From Nelumbo lutea (taxonomy: Eukaryota; Streptophyta; Magnoliopsida; Proteales; Nelumbonaceae): 64,000 bases of DNA. A model generated the notes under the pieces. It was not told the origin of the DNA and did no database searches. It saw only the letters and a program-made list of their open reading frames with translations. Numbering within the stretch: the stretch's first letter is position 1; every line of letters starts with the position of its first letter. Shown piece by piece: positions 33,401 through 44,800 of the stretch. The DNA is taken from NCBI GenBank assembly GCA_022828595.1, contig JAKGHH010000008.1, forward strand, positions 22,746,378-22,810,377, given 5' to 3'. The position numbers and the translations under genes were made by a program.

Positions 33401-33534
33401 CTGTTGGTTCATAGCTTGAATCGATAATGAAGTTGTTGCTGTTGTTGTTGATGATGATGGTTAACTTTGCTTCTTACAAAACATCTCCAGCAATGGCATC
33501 GTACTGACGACCGGACGTCAGATCTCATATCTGG
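33350..33534 (+). other. Probable non-coding first exon of the DUF863-like gene
   Basis: A CT-rich leader ends at a good 5' splice site, CTGG|GTATGC (GT at 33535). No long coding frame leads into it, so it is likely untranslated apart from the short upstream ORF listed next. Further small leader exons between 33535 and 35640 are possible but cannot be placed. Inference from sequence signals only. Confidence 0.4.
33427..33507 (+). CDS. Upstream ORF, 26 residues, Leu/Met-rich
   Basis: ATG at 33427 opens 26 codons, ending TGA at 33505. The first dozen residues are M-K-L-L-L-L-L-L-M-M-M-V, strongly hydrophobic, from a run of TTG and ATG triplets. It lies wholly in the probable first exon. It could lower translation of the main frame by capturing scanning ribosomes. 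Whether the peptide matters, or the repeat is chance, cannot be told here. Confidence 0.3.
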   Translation: MKLLLLLLMMMVNFASYKTSPAMASY

Positions 33535-34101
33535 GTATGCCTCTGTTTGCTTGTCTGAAATGATTTGGAGCTCTTACTAAAACCATTTCATTATCGATTC
33601 ATTAAATGCTCTCTGTTTTACTTTTTTGGCTTTAGTTTTCTTTTTATTTCTTTGTTGGGTTTGACTTTTTGAGGATGAATGCAATATCTCATCTGGTTTT
33701 CAGAGTTTGTGTTGTACTATTCTGTGTTTCCAGCCTTATTGTTTCGGGCATTGGATCATAATCTGCAAGATGACGTTGGACCCGGTTTTTGTTATTAATG
33801 GTTTTATTTGTTTTAGTTCTAATTTTAGATTTTTGGGCAAGTAAGCAGAAGTTTGACAAGATCATCCTTAGAACTTAATATGTCAAAAAAAAAAAAAACT
33901 TGCATATTTAGATCCTGGCATAATCCAGGTTTACACGAAAGGGATCATTTAGTTACTCTAAATTATATGATTTAGGAAGGAATATCAAGGCGCTAAGAAG
34001 TTTAAAATCTCCACTGGGTTTCTCCCTGATTGTGATCCCAGAATGATCGCTACGGGTTACTTTGCAAAAGAATGCAGCTGCAAAGAGTTGCAGCCATGCA
34101 C

Positions 34102-34171
34102 GATAAATCAGGGAACTGTGCTAAAATTTGAAGTTTACCTATAAAAAAAAAAGATAAATCAGGGAACTGTG
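34102..34171 (+). mobile_element. Micro-insertion with poly(A), 19-bp TSD
   Basis: GATAAATCAGGGAACTGTG occurs at 34102-34120 and again at 34153-34171. Between them lie only 32 bp ending in about ten A residues (ATAAAAAAAAAA). That is the structure of an extremely 5'-truncated LINE or a very short retroposed RNA. Confidence 0.75.
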
Positions 34172-35672
34172 GCTAGAGAAAAAAGCCTTTTAAGGAAGCG
34201 CAAGGAGATTGCAGCAAGATGCTAATGGCTGCAATCACCGGGAATAGGTATCATGCTGGCTTGGGGACTGCAAATAATTAAATATTAGATATGTTTGTTA
34301 ATGTAGTAACTGTGTGTTTTGAGCTGTTGGCAGCAAGCACTGAAGTAAGCAATTGCAAGTTACCATAATCATGAACCCCCACTGGCAAATGTACCCAATG
34401 GATGTGCTAAGAAGATAAAATTCATTGTCAATTGAAAAGTTGCAATGATTCTTCTATTCATAACTGAAGTGCAGGAAAAAAAAGTAAGTGATGATGGAGG
34501 TGGACAAGATGCCAATGTTATCAAGGAAAGAACATGTTCTCCAACATAAGGTTATGGGGCCTGAATAGCTTGGGTCTTCTCCGTGTGTTTTTTGTAAAGT
34601 GGGCTCATAAATGGTACAAAAAGAATATTACTTATAAGAAGAGAAGAGGAAGAAAAATTAAAGAAACCAGTGATAATGGAGGCTCTTCATTGTCCTTTGA
34701 AGATAGAGAGACCTTTTTTCCCCTCATTTTCCTCAGGGGTTAGAGAAACTACTTGTAAGGATTTTACTTGGGAGTTGAAGAAGTTTCTGCAAGTGCTACC
34801 AGGTAAAGGGCTGCAAGGGGTCCTTGGAGATCATTGCATATTCATAACAAAACAAGGATGTTTCTTTTCTTCTTCGCAACATTGCTTATTTTTTAATGGA
34901 TACCAAGAAACAAACATCATTGCTGATGAGTAGGCTAGATTGGGTTGCAAGATTAAGGATGCATAGCAAGCCATCCTCACCTGTGTATTGTTGAAATAAC
35001 TGAGCTTTGTTAGGACTTCATAGCAGGCTCTCTTTATATGCAAACCTTGTTGTAGCATTGCCATCTGGAAATTGAACGAGGAAGATCAACAGAAAGCATG
35101 GGAGTGAATTTAATGAGGTATGGACTGTAGAGCTTCAGTGCTGAGAATGATGATGATATGGGAAGCCTTTTAATTGGTCTTTCTGTCCTTTTTTCTTTTG
35201 GGTTGTGGTGGGGAGAATTTCCTTGTATAGTACAAAATTAGGGTGGAATTACAGCCTAAAATCTATTGATGCATTTTGATAATAAATTAGTGCAATTTAG
35301 ATAATTGATACTGCACTGTTTTTCTTTTTTCTTTAAAAAAAAATTGTAGCTACACTGCATGAACTTCTCATTTTAATCATTACATATTGAAAATGGCAAT
35401 TATTTGGACAACCATGGATTTGGACTAAATGCTTACATTATTCTCTGGTGCCAAATAATGTAAAGGCTTGGATGAGAAATCAGTACCAAGTTTTCTTCTC
35501 TTCATTTTTTTGTTTAAGTTTTGAAATTCTCCTGTAATTTATTGCATTGATTAGATATGTCCAAACATAAGGTCTGCAGGTATCCATATTCCATAATAAC
35601 CATGATTTGTGTTGGAGGTTCCAGGAGATATAATGGCTATGAGTTTATCCACTGGTGGTCCAAACAACCTTA

Positions 35673-35804
35673 ATGCCAAGCATGAAAATTGCTAAGGATG
35701 CATGCATGTCCAATTCTAGAATTCATCTTCTAAGTATTTCCAAGGAAAGCATGGACCAAATCCGGGCTATAATGATGCGGCATGAAGCATTATTCAAAGA
35801 ACAG
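35673..35804 (+). CDS. Coding exon 1 of the DUF863-like gene
   Basis: Frame MPSMKIAKDA ... MDQIRAIMMRHEALFKEQ. The frame is closed upstream by TGA at 35640-35642. TTCCAG (35618-35623) could be the acceptor from the leader. The exon ends in CAG before GTTTGG. The second half carries the family signature; the first half is not recognised. Confidence 0.6.
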
Positions 35805-38800
35805 GTTTGGAGTCAATTCCCTTTACATGCACACTGCATGCTTGCTTATAGAAAGAGCTAGAATATTCTATGTTTTTTATTCCTTCTTGTTCCTTTTGTT
35901 TTATCTTTCTTTACATTTTTTTTTGGTTGTGTGAGTGGTAAACAATTTTGAATTTTGTCCAATTAAAAGTTGGTGCTGAGTTATTAGGCTCTCATATTGG
36001 AGAGAAAATAATTTAGTCATGCTATTGTATTTAGCGTAAAAAGGCTGCAGCAATCCATTTTAAACGTTTTGGTTAATAAATGATTTCAAAGTTTTCTCTT
36101 ATGATGGTTATCCAATTATAAAATGCAAGAACAAGCAAAGAGAATGAGATGTGTACATGCATATCCCCTGTTTGGCTCTAAAGGTCATATTTATCCCATA
36201 AACATACTTATAAATAGTATCAGCTAGTAGCGAAGGCAAGACACTATAGGGGCAACATACTGCACTACAGAATGCAATACCTTGAACATTGACCATCTCA
36301 AAGATTAGATTACTCCTAATGACCATCTTTTGTTTGGCTTGTGGAAATACTTGAGCTCTGCAATCTCTGCATGCCTTGAGATTCATACTGGTAGCTCAAT
36401 ATGCTGATCTGAAGGTCACACAAATTGTGGCTGAGTAACTTATCATCCAAAAATGTAGAGGTAGCTTACTCGAAAAATGGATACACACATCTAAAATACA
36501 CCCCATCAAGAATTCACATGGTTGTCAGCCTTAGGAAAGATTACCTTGGACAAACTTAAGGACGGCAATTTAAGTTGCCAGATGTCATGTGAAAGACAGA
36601 GGTGCAGGCACCTTTTCGTCAATTGGCATGTGGTGAAAGATATTGGAACTTTTCTCTATTCATTCTCAAGATGAACTGGAGCTTCTGGTATCCCCTCTTG
36701 GTTAATACGGAAACAACCAGAAGTTGCTTTGGGAGCATTTCTGGTTAATAGTCCTAATGAGTCATGCTAGGCATTGAAAGTTGGAACAACCCACCTATTC
36801 ATCAGAAGTTGCTTTGTAGCAATAATGGATCACCTAATGAATTTATTGTGCTGAGACTTGAGAGAACAGTCTATAAGAGACTTTATAATTTAGCTTTTTT
36901 TTTTTACTAACAAAAACTAGACAGGAATTACTGTCCCTGCTAAGAGTAGCTAGAATTTTGGGTATAATAGATTAGAATATAGAAATTGGAGGGAATTGTC
37001 AGGCTCAGGTTGTAATTGGGTTGGATGAAGGAGGATAACTCTGTCCTTTGTCTGTATCGTCACTTCTATTAGGAATATGTGGTCTTTGGCATCCGGCATG
37101 AATATCTTGTTTAGATGGATACAAAAGTAACTCTATCTAGCAAATTCACTATCCAGGGAAAGAATGCTACAACATTTGCCTTTCTTCGTGGGAGTGGCAG
37201 GCTGGTTTCTGCCTAGCTGATTTGTATTTCTTGTATATACTCTTATTGTAAAGTCTCTTTGACCTATGTTGATAAAAAAAAAAAAACTATAGAGTTGCTG
37301 TGGGAATGGAAGCAGGGAAAGATCTAGGAAAGAGGAATCAAGATTTTCCATATTCTTCAACCAATGGCAATATCATAACGTTTTGGGTCATAGGAAAAGG
37401 GTTATTCATTTATTTTCTAGTTTGTTAGTTTCTTAGGATAAGGATTACTCGTTTTAAGGTTCAATTTATAAATGATATCAAAGAGCTATTAAATTTTGAA
37501 AAGTTGAAGATGCAATTATGTCATTTTTCTTTCTTTCTTTCTTTCTGTTTGCATGATTTTGGTGTCAGTAGATAGGTAATTGAGTAATCTAACCAACAAG
37601 ACCAAGATCTTGTAAAATCTGACATGTTTTGATTTGTGGTCTTTTTACTGGAGGTGTCAACATGATGGGATTTGATTCTTTCCATTTCTTTTGGTCATTG
37701 TTGGAATTATTTTTTAGTTGGTTTAGTTGCAGTAAAATTACTAAAGTGTAATTAGAATTATTTTAGGTGTTAAGAGCACTTATATTAGTTACCCCATGGG
37801 TTACCTACTAGGTTGCCTTGCGATTAGCCTATAAATAGAATCATCATATTGGAATTGAAGAGATGAATGAATGGAATAGGAGCTTATTTTGAGATTACCT
37901 GTGGGCAATGGTCTGATCTTCTTTCTCTCTACTTTCTCTCATTTTCTTCTGGAGGTACATTATTTCTTTTCTATTCTCTATTCAGGTCTGAATATCTTCT
38001 TCTTACAATTCAGATCTTTAATTTCCTTCTTCTCACCATGTTCACCCCAATAGGATTTTTCTATTTCCCATCCTATGTATAGGATATTCAAAAATTTTTA
38101 ATACTTAAAGTAGATTTTCTGAAACCATTCATATTCAAACCCTACTTAAGAAGTGTGTGAACAAACTTTCAAAGAAAAAAAAATCACCAAACAAATTTAA
38201 ACTCCTTTGATGAAATTCCCATTTTCTGCTTTGGCACATGATAGTGGGCTCATTGGATAGGTAAGTTGTTATGACAGGTATTGCATTATTCTAATCATTT
38301 CAAGAAAATGCCTACATGTATAGCCCCTGTACTTTGAGAGTATATACAGAGAAACAATTTCTACATCAATGAAAAATAGCTATCTCCCTTCTAAAAAATT
38401 TACACAAACCAAGTTTCATACTCAAATAGGTCTGGTCGTCCACATCTCTAAAAGCTTTCAGCTTTGTGAACAGATGTAGAGAATAAGGCCTGAAGGATTG
38501 CTATAGCTCTTCTGTCCACCTTCTCTCTAGTAATTGTTTTTTCTCTAAAATATCCTTAAATTCCTTTCTGACCAGGCGAAGCAGGAAACTGATAATGAAT
38601 GGTGCTCCCAAGGTTCTCCTTCTCTTGTTTAAGCCTGATGACTTCCCTGGTGGTCTTGGTGCACACTAATTGAAACTTAAAATATTGCAGAAATGTGTCA
38701 ATAAGATTGAAGAGAATTGACAATGCACAAAAAAGTTATCTGAAGATTCCCAATCATGACTGCACTTGCAGAAAACACATGCCTTAGAGGTAATGCTCAA

Positions 38801-41800
38801 ACCACGTGAGACAATATTGTCCCTTGTTATACATTTATTTGGCATGGCTAAGCACACCATAAAAGGAACCTTCAATGGTACCAGGGGCACAGAAATCTCC
38901 TTGGTGGGGAAGGGTTTCCGGTACCGAATTGGTTATATGCCCATAGAATGATCTGACCAAGAATAACCCAGAGTTATTCCACATCTGAACTCTAGTCCTC
39001 TCTTTCCAGGTGTAGAGGTCAGACACTGATTTTCTGAAGATCTACCATGTCCTCCACTTCCCTATAATTCCAGTTTATCCCAAAGATGGAAACCAGGCCA
39101 TTGGTCCAGCCTTCATATTGATCGGCTATATGCATCACTTTTCTTGCTATCATTAAAAAGTGGTGGAAAATTCCATTGATGGCCTTTCATTGCACCATGG
39201 AGACCATGCCATTGATCCACCTCTTATTTCATTGATCAGCTATTAATAATAGCTTCTTTTCAAAGCCTTTTCCTTTTAGAACACCAGTTATGTTGCATGG
39301 AGACCATGCCATTGATCCACCTCTTCCTTTTAGAGAAGATCTGGGATCAGATCTGTATGTATTTGGAGGAGTACAAGAAAAAAGAGGAAATGGTAGGAAA
39401 ATATGAGGCTCAAGAAGTTTTAGTAAAAACGGGGGTTCAAAGCAGCAAAAAAGTTGGATGAATTAATCTTGGGAAAGATGTAGAGGGAGGAATTAAAGAG
39501 GATTTGGGGACAGATTTGTGCTTTCCTTGAGGAGTATAGGCAAAAAGAGGAATCTTTGGAGGAAAATCAAGGAATTGCGGAAGGGCGGAACATAACAAAA
39601 GCAGTCTTAAGTAGATCTGGAACAATAAACAACCGAAGGAAGAAGAAAAGATCAGAGGTGGAAAGGTTGATCTTAGATATAGAAGGAGATTTAGAATTTA
39701 GTGGAAGAGGGGAGAGAAGGAAACCCTCCAAGTAGGGGCTTGACTTCAGAAGGGGAAGTCAATTCTCTTATCTCCATGAAAATCATCAGTTGGAATGTGA
39801 TGGGCGTGGGGAGTGCTAGGAAAAGAAGGCTAATTAAGGACCTCCTTAGAAGAGAAAGGCCGGATATAGTGATGCTATAGGAGACCAAATTAGCTGATAT
39901 TGATAGAAGATGGGCAAGAAGCATATGGAAATCTAGAGGAATAAGTTGGGTTTCAGCACCTTTTTGGGGGGCTTTGGGAGGCATTGCCACTTTTTGGAGA
40001 GAGGATACGGTGGAGGTTTTGGAGGAGCTAATAGGTAATTTTTCAGTGTCGTTAAAATTCAAGATGGTAGAGGATGGATTTACTTGGGCACTAACTAATG
40101 TGTATGGACCATGCAACTATAGAGAAAGGAATGATTTTTGGAAAGAACTTTATGGGATTCAAGGGATTTGGGATGGCCCATGGTTCTTGGGGGGGATTTC
40201 AATGTAATTCGTTTTACGAATGAATAAAATAACCCCCAACAGGTCATTACAACTAGCATATGGAGATTCAATGATTTCATTAATAATTGTGAGCTGAAGG
40301 AACTCCCATTGTTGCAAGCCCTCTATACTTGGTCCAACTTCCAAGAGACATCAACCTGCTCCAAGTTAGATAGGTTCCTTTTCAATGAAAGCTGGGAAAG
40401 CAAGTGGGAGGACTTGATAACAAGAGCTCTACCTAGAGTCACATCTGACCATTGCCCCATTGGCCTAGGACAAAAGCTGTTTAGGCAAGGACCCTGTCCC
40501 TTTAGGTTTGAAAACATGTGGTTAATTCACCTGGATTTCGTAAAGAAGGTTGAGGAATGGTGGAGAGAAGACCTAAGGGGGATGAAGTGGAAAGGAGTAA
40601 GATTTCTTAAAAAACTAAAAAGTTTGAGAGCACATGTGAAGGATTGGAATAGGGAGCATTTTAGAAGAATAGAAGAATTGAAATCCTCTTTGATGACCCA
40701 AATAGAGGAATTAGATACGAAGGAATCCCAAAGAATCATAAACTCTCAAGATAGAGATTGGAGATGGAAATTGAAAAGAGAGTTAGATGAAGTCATTTTG
40801 AGAGAAGAAATTTCTTGGAGAAAGAAGTCTAGATGCAGGTGGCTTAAGGAAGGAGATGGGAACACTAAATTTTTTCATGAACTAGCCAATGGAAGGAGAA
40901 GGAAAAACCTAGTTTCCAAACTGGAAGTGGATGGACTAGTCCTTGATTCCCAAGAGAGGATAGCCAATTGTTTTGTTGGCCATTTCAAATCCATATTAAG
41001 GAAGCCCCTAGGTCCTAGTGTGGAGTTGGAAGGTGTGGCCTGGCAGAGGCTTCCAAAAGAGAGTAGAAGCTAGCTAGAAAGGAATTTTGAGGAGGAAGAA
41101 ATAAGAAAAGTTGTCTTCTCCATGAACAGATCTAAAGCACCAGGGTCGGACGGTTTCACAATGGCTTTCTTTCAAGATTGTTGGGACATAATCAAGGAAG
41201 ACCTGATTGAGGTCTTCAAGGAATTCGAGGATAATTTATTGATTAGTCGTGGAGTTAATGCTACTTTTTTAGCCTTAATTCCCAAGAAGAAAGAGGCCAA
41301 GCATCCAAAGGACTTTTGACCTATTAGTTTGGTGACTAGTGTATACAAGATTGTGGCTAAGGTCTTATCTTTGAGGATTAAAAAAGTGCTTCCTTGTCTT
41401 ATCAACTAAGCCCAAGGAGCTTTTGTTCAGGGGAGACAAATAGTAGACTGGATCCTAATAGCAAATGAATGTGTGGAGGAGATGAGGAGATCGGGTCGTA
41501 AAGGTTATGTTTGTAAACTATATCTTGAAAAGGCTTATGACCTAGTGGATTGGAGATTCTTATTACTCGTGCTAAGGAAGTGTGGGTTTGGGGATAGATG
41601 GTGCAAATGGATAAACGGTTTCCTTTCCTCTTGCCATTACTCCATCCTAGTCAATGGGGTAGCTAACGGTTTCTTCCCAGCTAGCAGGGGTCTTAGACAA
41701 GGTGACCCCATGTCACCTTTCCTATTCACTTTAGTTGTTGATGCTTTTAGTAGACTTCTCTCAGAAGTGGATAGGGCCGGATCCTTAAGAGGGTGGAGAA

Positions 41801-44800
41801 TAGGTAGAGATAGAGTTTCAGTAACCCATCTTCAATTTGCAAACGACATAATAATCTTTTGTGAAGGTTGTGATTTGATGGAGGTAAGAAATTTGAAGGA
41901 TTTGATAATTCACTTTAAGAGGGCCTCAAATTTGAAGATAAATTTTGAGAAAAGTTGTGTTGTGGGAATGAATTTGAGTAGAGAGGAGATGGAGTATATA
42001 GCAGCCTCGTTAGATTGCACATGGCCTCAATGGCCTCTATCCTACCTAGGACTTCCCTTAGGCACAAATCCAAAGGAAAGTAGGTTCTGGAACCCGGTGG
42101 TGGAAAAGTTCAAAAAAAGATTGACAACTTGGAAGAGAAACTATATTTCCCTAGGGGGTAGAGTTACTTTGATTAAAGCAACTCTAGCCAACTTGCCTTT
42201 ATACTTCCTGTCAGTCTTTAGAATTCCTAAAAGGGAGGCAAAGAGGTTGGAAAAACTGATGAGGGACTTCTTATGGGAACCTGGGGAAGAGAAAAAAGAT
42301 CACTTCATTAGGTGGGAGGTGGTGAGTAGAAGCAAAAATGAAGGAGGCCTAGGCTTAGGGAATGTGGTGAGTAAGAATGAAGCTCTTTTAGGTAAGTGGC
42401 TTTGGAGGTGGCCCTTGGAGAGGGAAATGTTGTGGCATGAAGTAGTGAAGAGTATCCATGGCTGTTCTGAATCAGGTTGGGACGCGGAGGTATCCCGAAG
42501 GGTTCGCTCACAACACCTTGGAAGGCTATTTATGGCATTCTCCCAAAGTTCCTCAGATTTGTAAGGTATGATGCCTGTTCTGGAAACTCCATTCTTTTTT
42601 GGGAAGATATTTGGGTGAGCACTCAACCCCTAAAAGACTGCTTTCCTTCTCTCTATTCCATCTTCCTCTTTAGAAAGAAACCAATCCCTCCCGGTTTGCC
42701 CTTTGGATTTAAACTGGAATTTTGGGTTTCGAAGAGGGTTAAGGGATGAAGAACTTCTTTGTGTTACAGAGCTCTTGTTGCTTCTAGACTCATTGTGCTT
42801 GGACCCCCCTAACCTGGATAAAAGGGTTTGGTCTCTAACCTCAGTTGGCTCCTTCACTTGTGCTTCTTTCTTTAAAGCCCTCTGCTCCAACTCCTCCTCT
42901 CAGGTGTTCCTTGTTAAAGAGGTCAAGGCCAATTCCTCCTAAAATAGCAGTGTTTTGTTGGGTACTTGGGTAAGATCAATACGGTGGAAAACTTGCAAAA
43001 GAAGAAGCCTTACTTGTGTTTGTCCCCAAATTGGTGCTTCTTGTGTAAAGTGAAGGATGAGGACTGTAACCATTTACTGATGTCGTGCTCTTTTGCTGCC
43101 AATATTTGGAACTGGGTTGTTGCACTATTTGGGTGCAGGTGGAACCTCCGAAGTAAAGAAGGAAGCTAATATGGAAATGTATCAGAGCCGCTACCTTGTG
43201 GACTTTATGGGAGGAGAGAAATGCTAGAATATTTCAAGAAAAGGAAAGAAGTCTTGCTGAAATTAAGGAATGCATAATGACAAGGACAGTCTCGTGGCTA
43301 AAATCTTCACACTTGTTGGCAGATTACTCCTTTGATGACTTGAGGAGAAACTGGGCAGCAGTGGCTTGTACAGTCTCCACAAAGAACAAATCGCAAGCTG
43401 AATGGGAATCCCCACCGAATGGAGTGGTAAAACTGAATTTTGATGGTAGCTGCCAAGGTAACACGGCCATCTGGAATAGGAGGGATTCTGAGAGACAAAG
43501 ATAGCAACATGTTGTTTTTATTTTCAGGACCAGTGGGTGTTGGTGATTCTGTAAGGGCAGAGATACTAGCAGCGGTACAAGGTATACAGATGGCCAGTCA
43601 ACTTGGAGCGAATAATTTGACAGTAGAAGGGGATTCCAAGGTAGTAGTGGGCTGGTTACAAATCCAGAGACAGCTTGTTGGGGCTACCGGGATCTGTTAA
43701 GGAAAGTTAAATGGCTGACAAGGAATATCAGTCAGGTTTCAGTGGGTCAGCAGATCAGCAAATGCAATGGCTGATTCTTTGGCCAAGCAAGGGGTGTCAA
43801 GGGGAGATCTGTTTTGGGCCACTTTGTAACTGTGTTTTAGGCTTGTGTTTGTTTAGTGTTTATGACCCAGTCCTAGGGGGAGGTAACACCTCGTGCCTCT
43901 TCCTAGGCTGAATGTACTACTATTTTTTGAATTAATAAAACCACTCTCATTTATCAAAAAAAAAAAGTCTTTTCCTTTTAGAACACCAGTTATGTTGCAT
44001 CCATGCCTTGATATTATTATCCACAATGGCTGTTCTAATGATAAGAATGAAGTTTCTAAACAATGTTATTTCTTTTAGTTTATTGTCCAATACTACATAA
44101 CAATTTGTTATTATGGTGGAATTTTCACCAGATTTCTTATCAGTTGTTCCCTTGTATTTAAAGTAAATTTCTTTTTCAGGTCCAGGCACTGCACCAGCTC
44201 TATGAAATCCAGATATCAGCAATGCAAGAATTAAGGAAGAGGATCTATTCCCAGGCACAATCATTGACATTTAGTTCTGAAACTGTCGCAATTAGGGAAG
44301 CTCAATTTCATGGTTCAACTGCAGAAGGAAAACCTTCTAGGATATCTTCTGTTTCTGCTCAATCGTATGAAGAAGCATCACATGTTCGGCCCATGCATCC
44401 TGTTACAGTGAAAGAATTTATAGGTTCTGGTTCAAAAACATCATTATGGATGAATAATACTGAAAATATATTTTCTAATACTGAGAACAAACCAAGGAGA
44501 GTTATTGACCTTGAAAGACCCCCAGAAGAGTATCTGGATGAGTCTGATCTTCAAGTTGAAGTAAATAATTCTGAAATAGTAAATGCTACCACCAGCTTGT
44601 CTGAAGGAACGTCAAAAACAGCCCAGGTTTCAGTAGTGGCAAACAACCCATCTGTTCTTCAAGTGAACTCTCCAATTTTGATATCTGGAGATCCAAAACT
44701 AGCTCTTGGAATGTTCTCAGAAACAAGATCAGAGAGTCGTCAAGCCTGTAATGAAGCTTTAGAGAGAAAAACTTATGGAGTCAATATTAATGAATGCACA

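Larger units (their letters stand above)
35805..44179 (+). other. Intron of 8.4 kb hosting a LINE
   Basis: Starts GTTTGG and ends TTTCTTTTTCAG. It holds a minus-strand LINE remnant (about 38580-39060), a LINE-like tail with poly(A) near 37280, and the 4.7-kb LINE at 39299-43966 in the same orientation as the gene. Remaining parts are AT-rich and show no exons. Confidence 0.6.

Noticed and set aside
36108..36386. Minus-strand 92-codon frame in intron 1
   Set aside because: No domain, no conserved pattern; AT-rich intron sequence.
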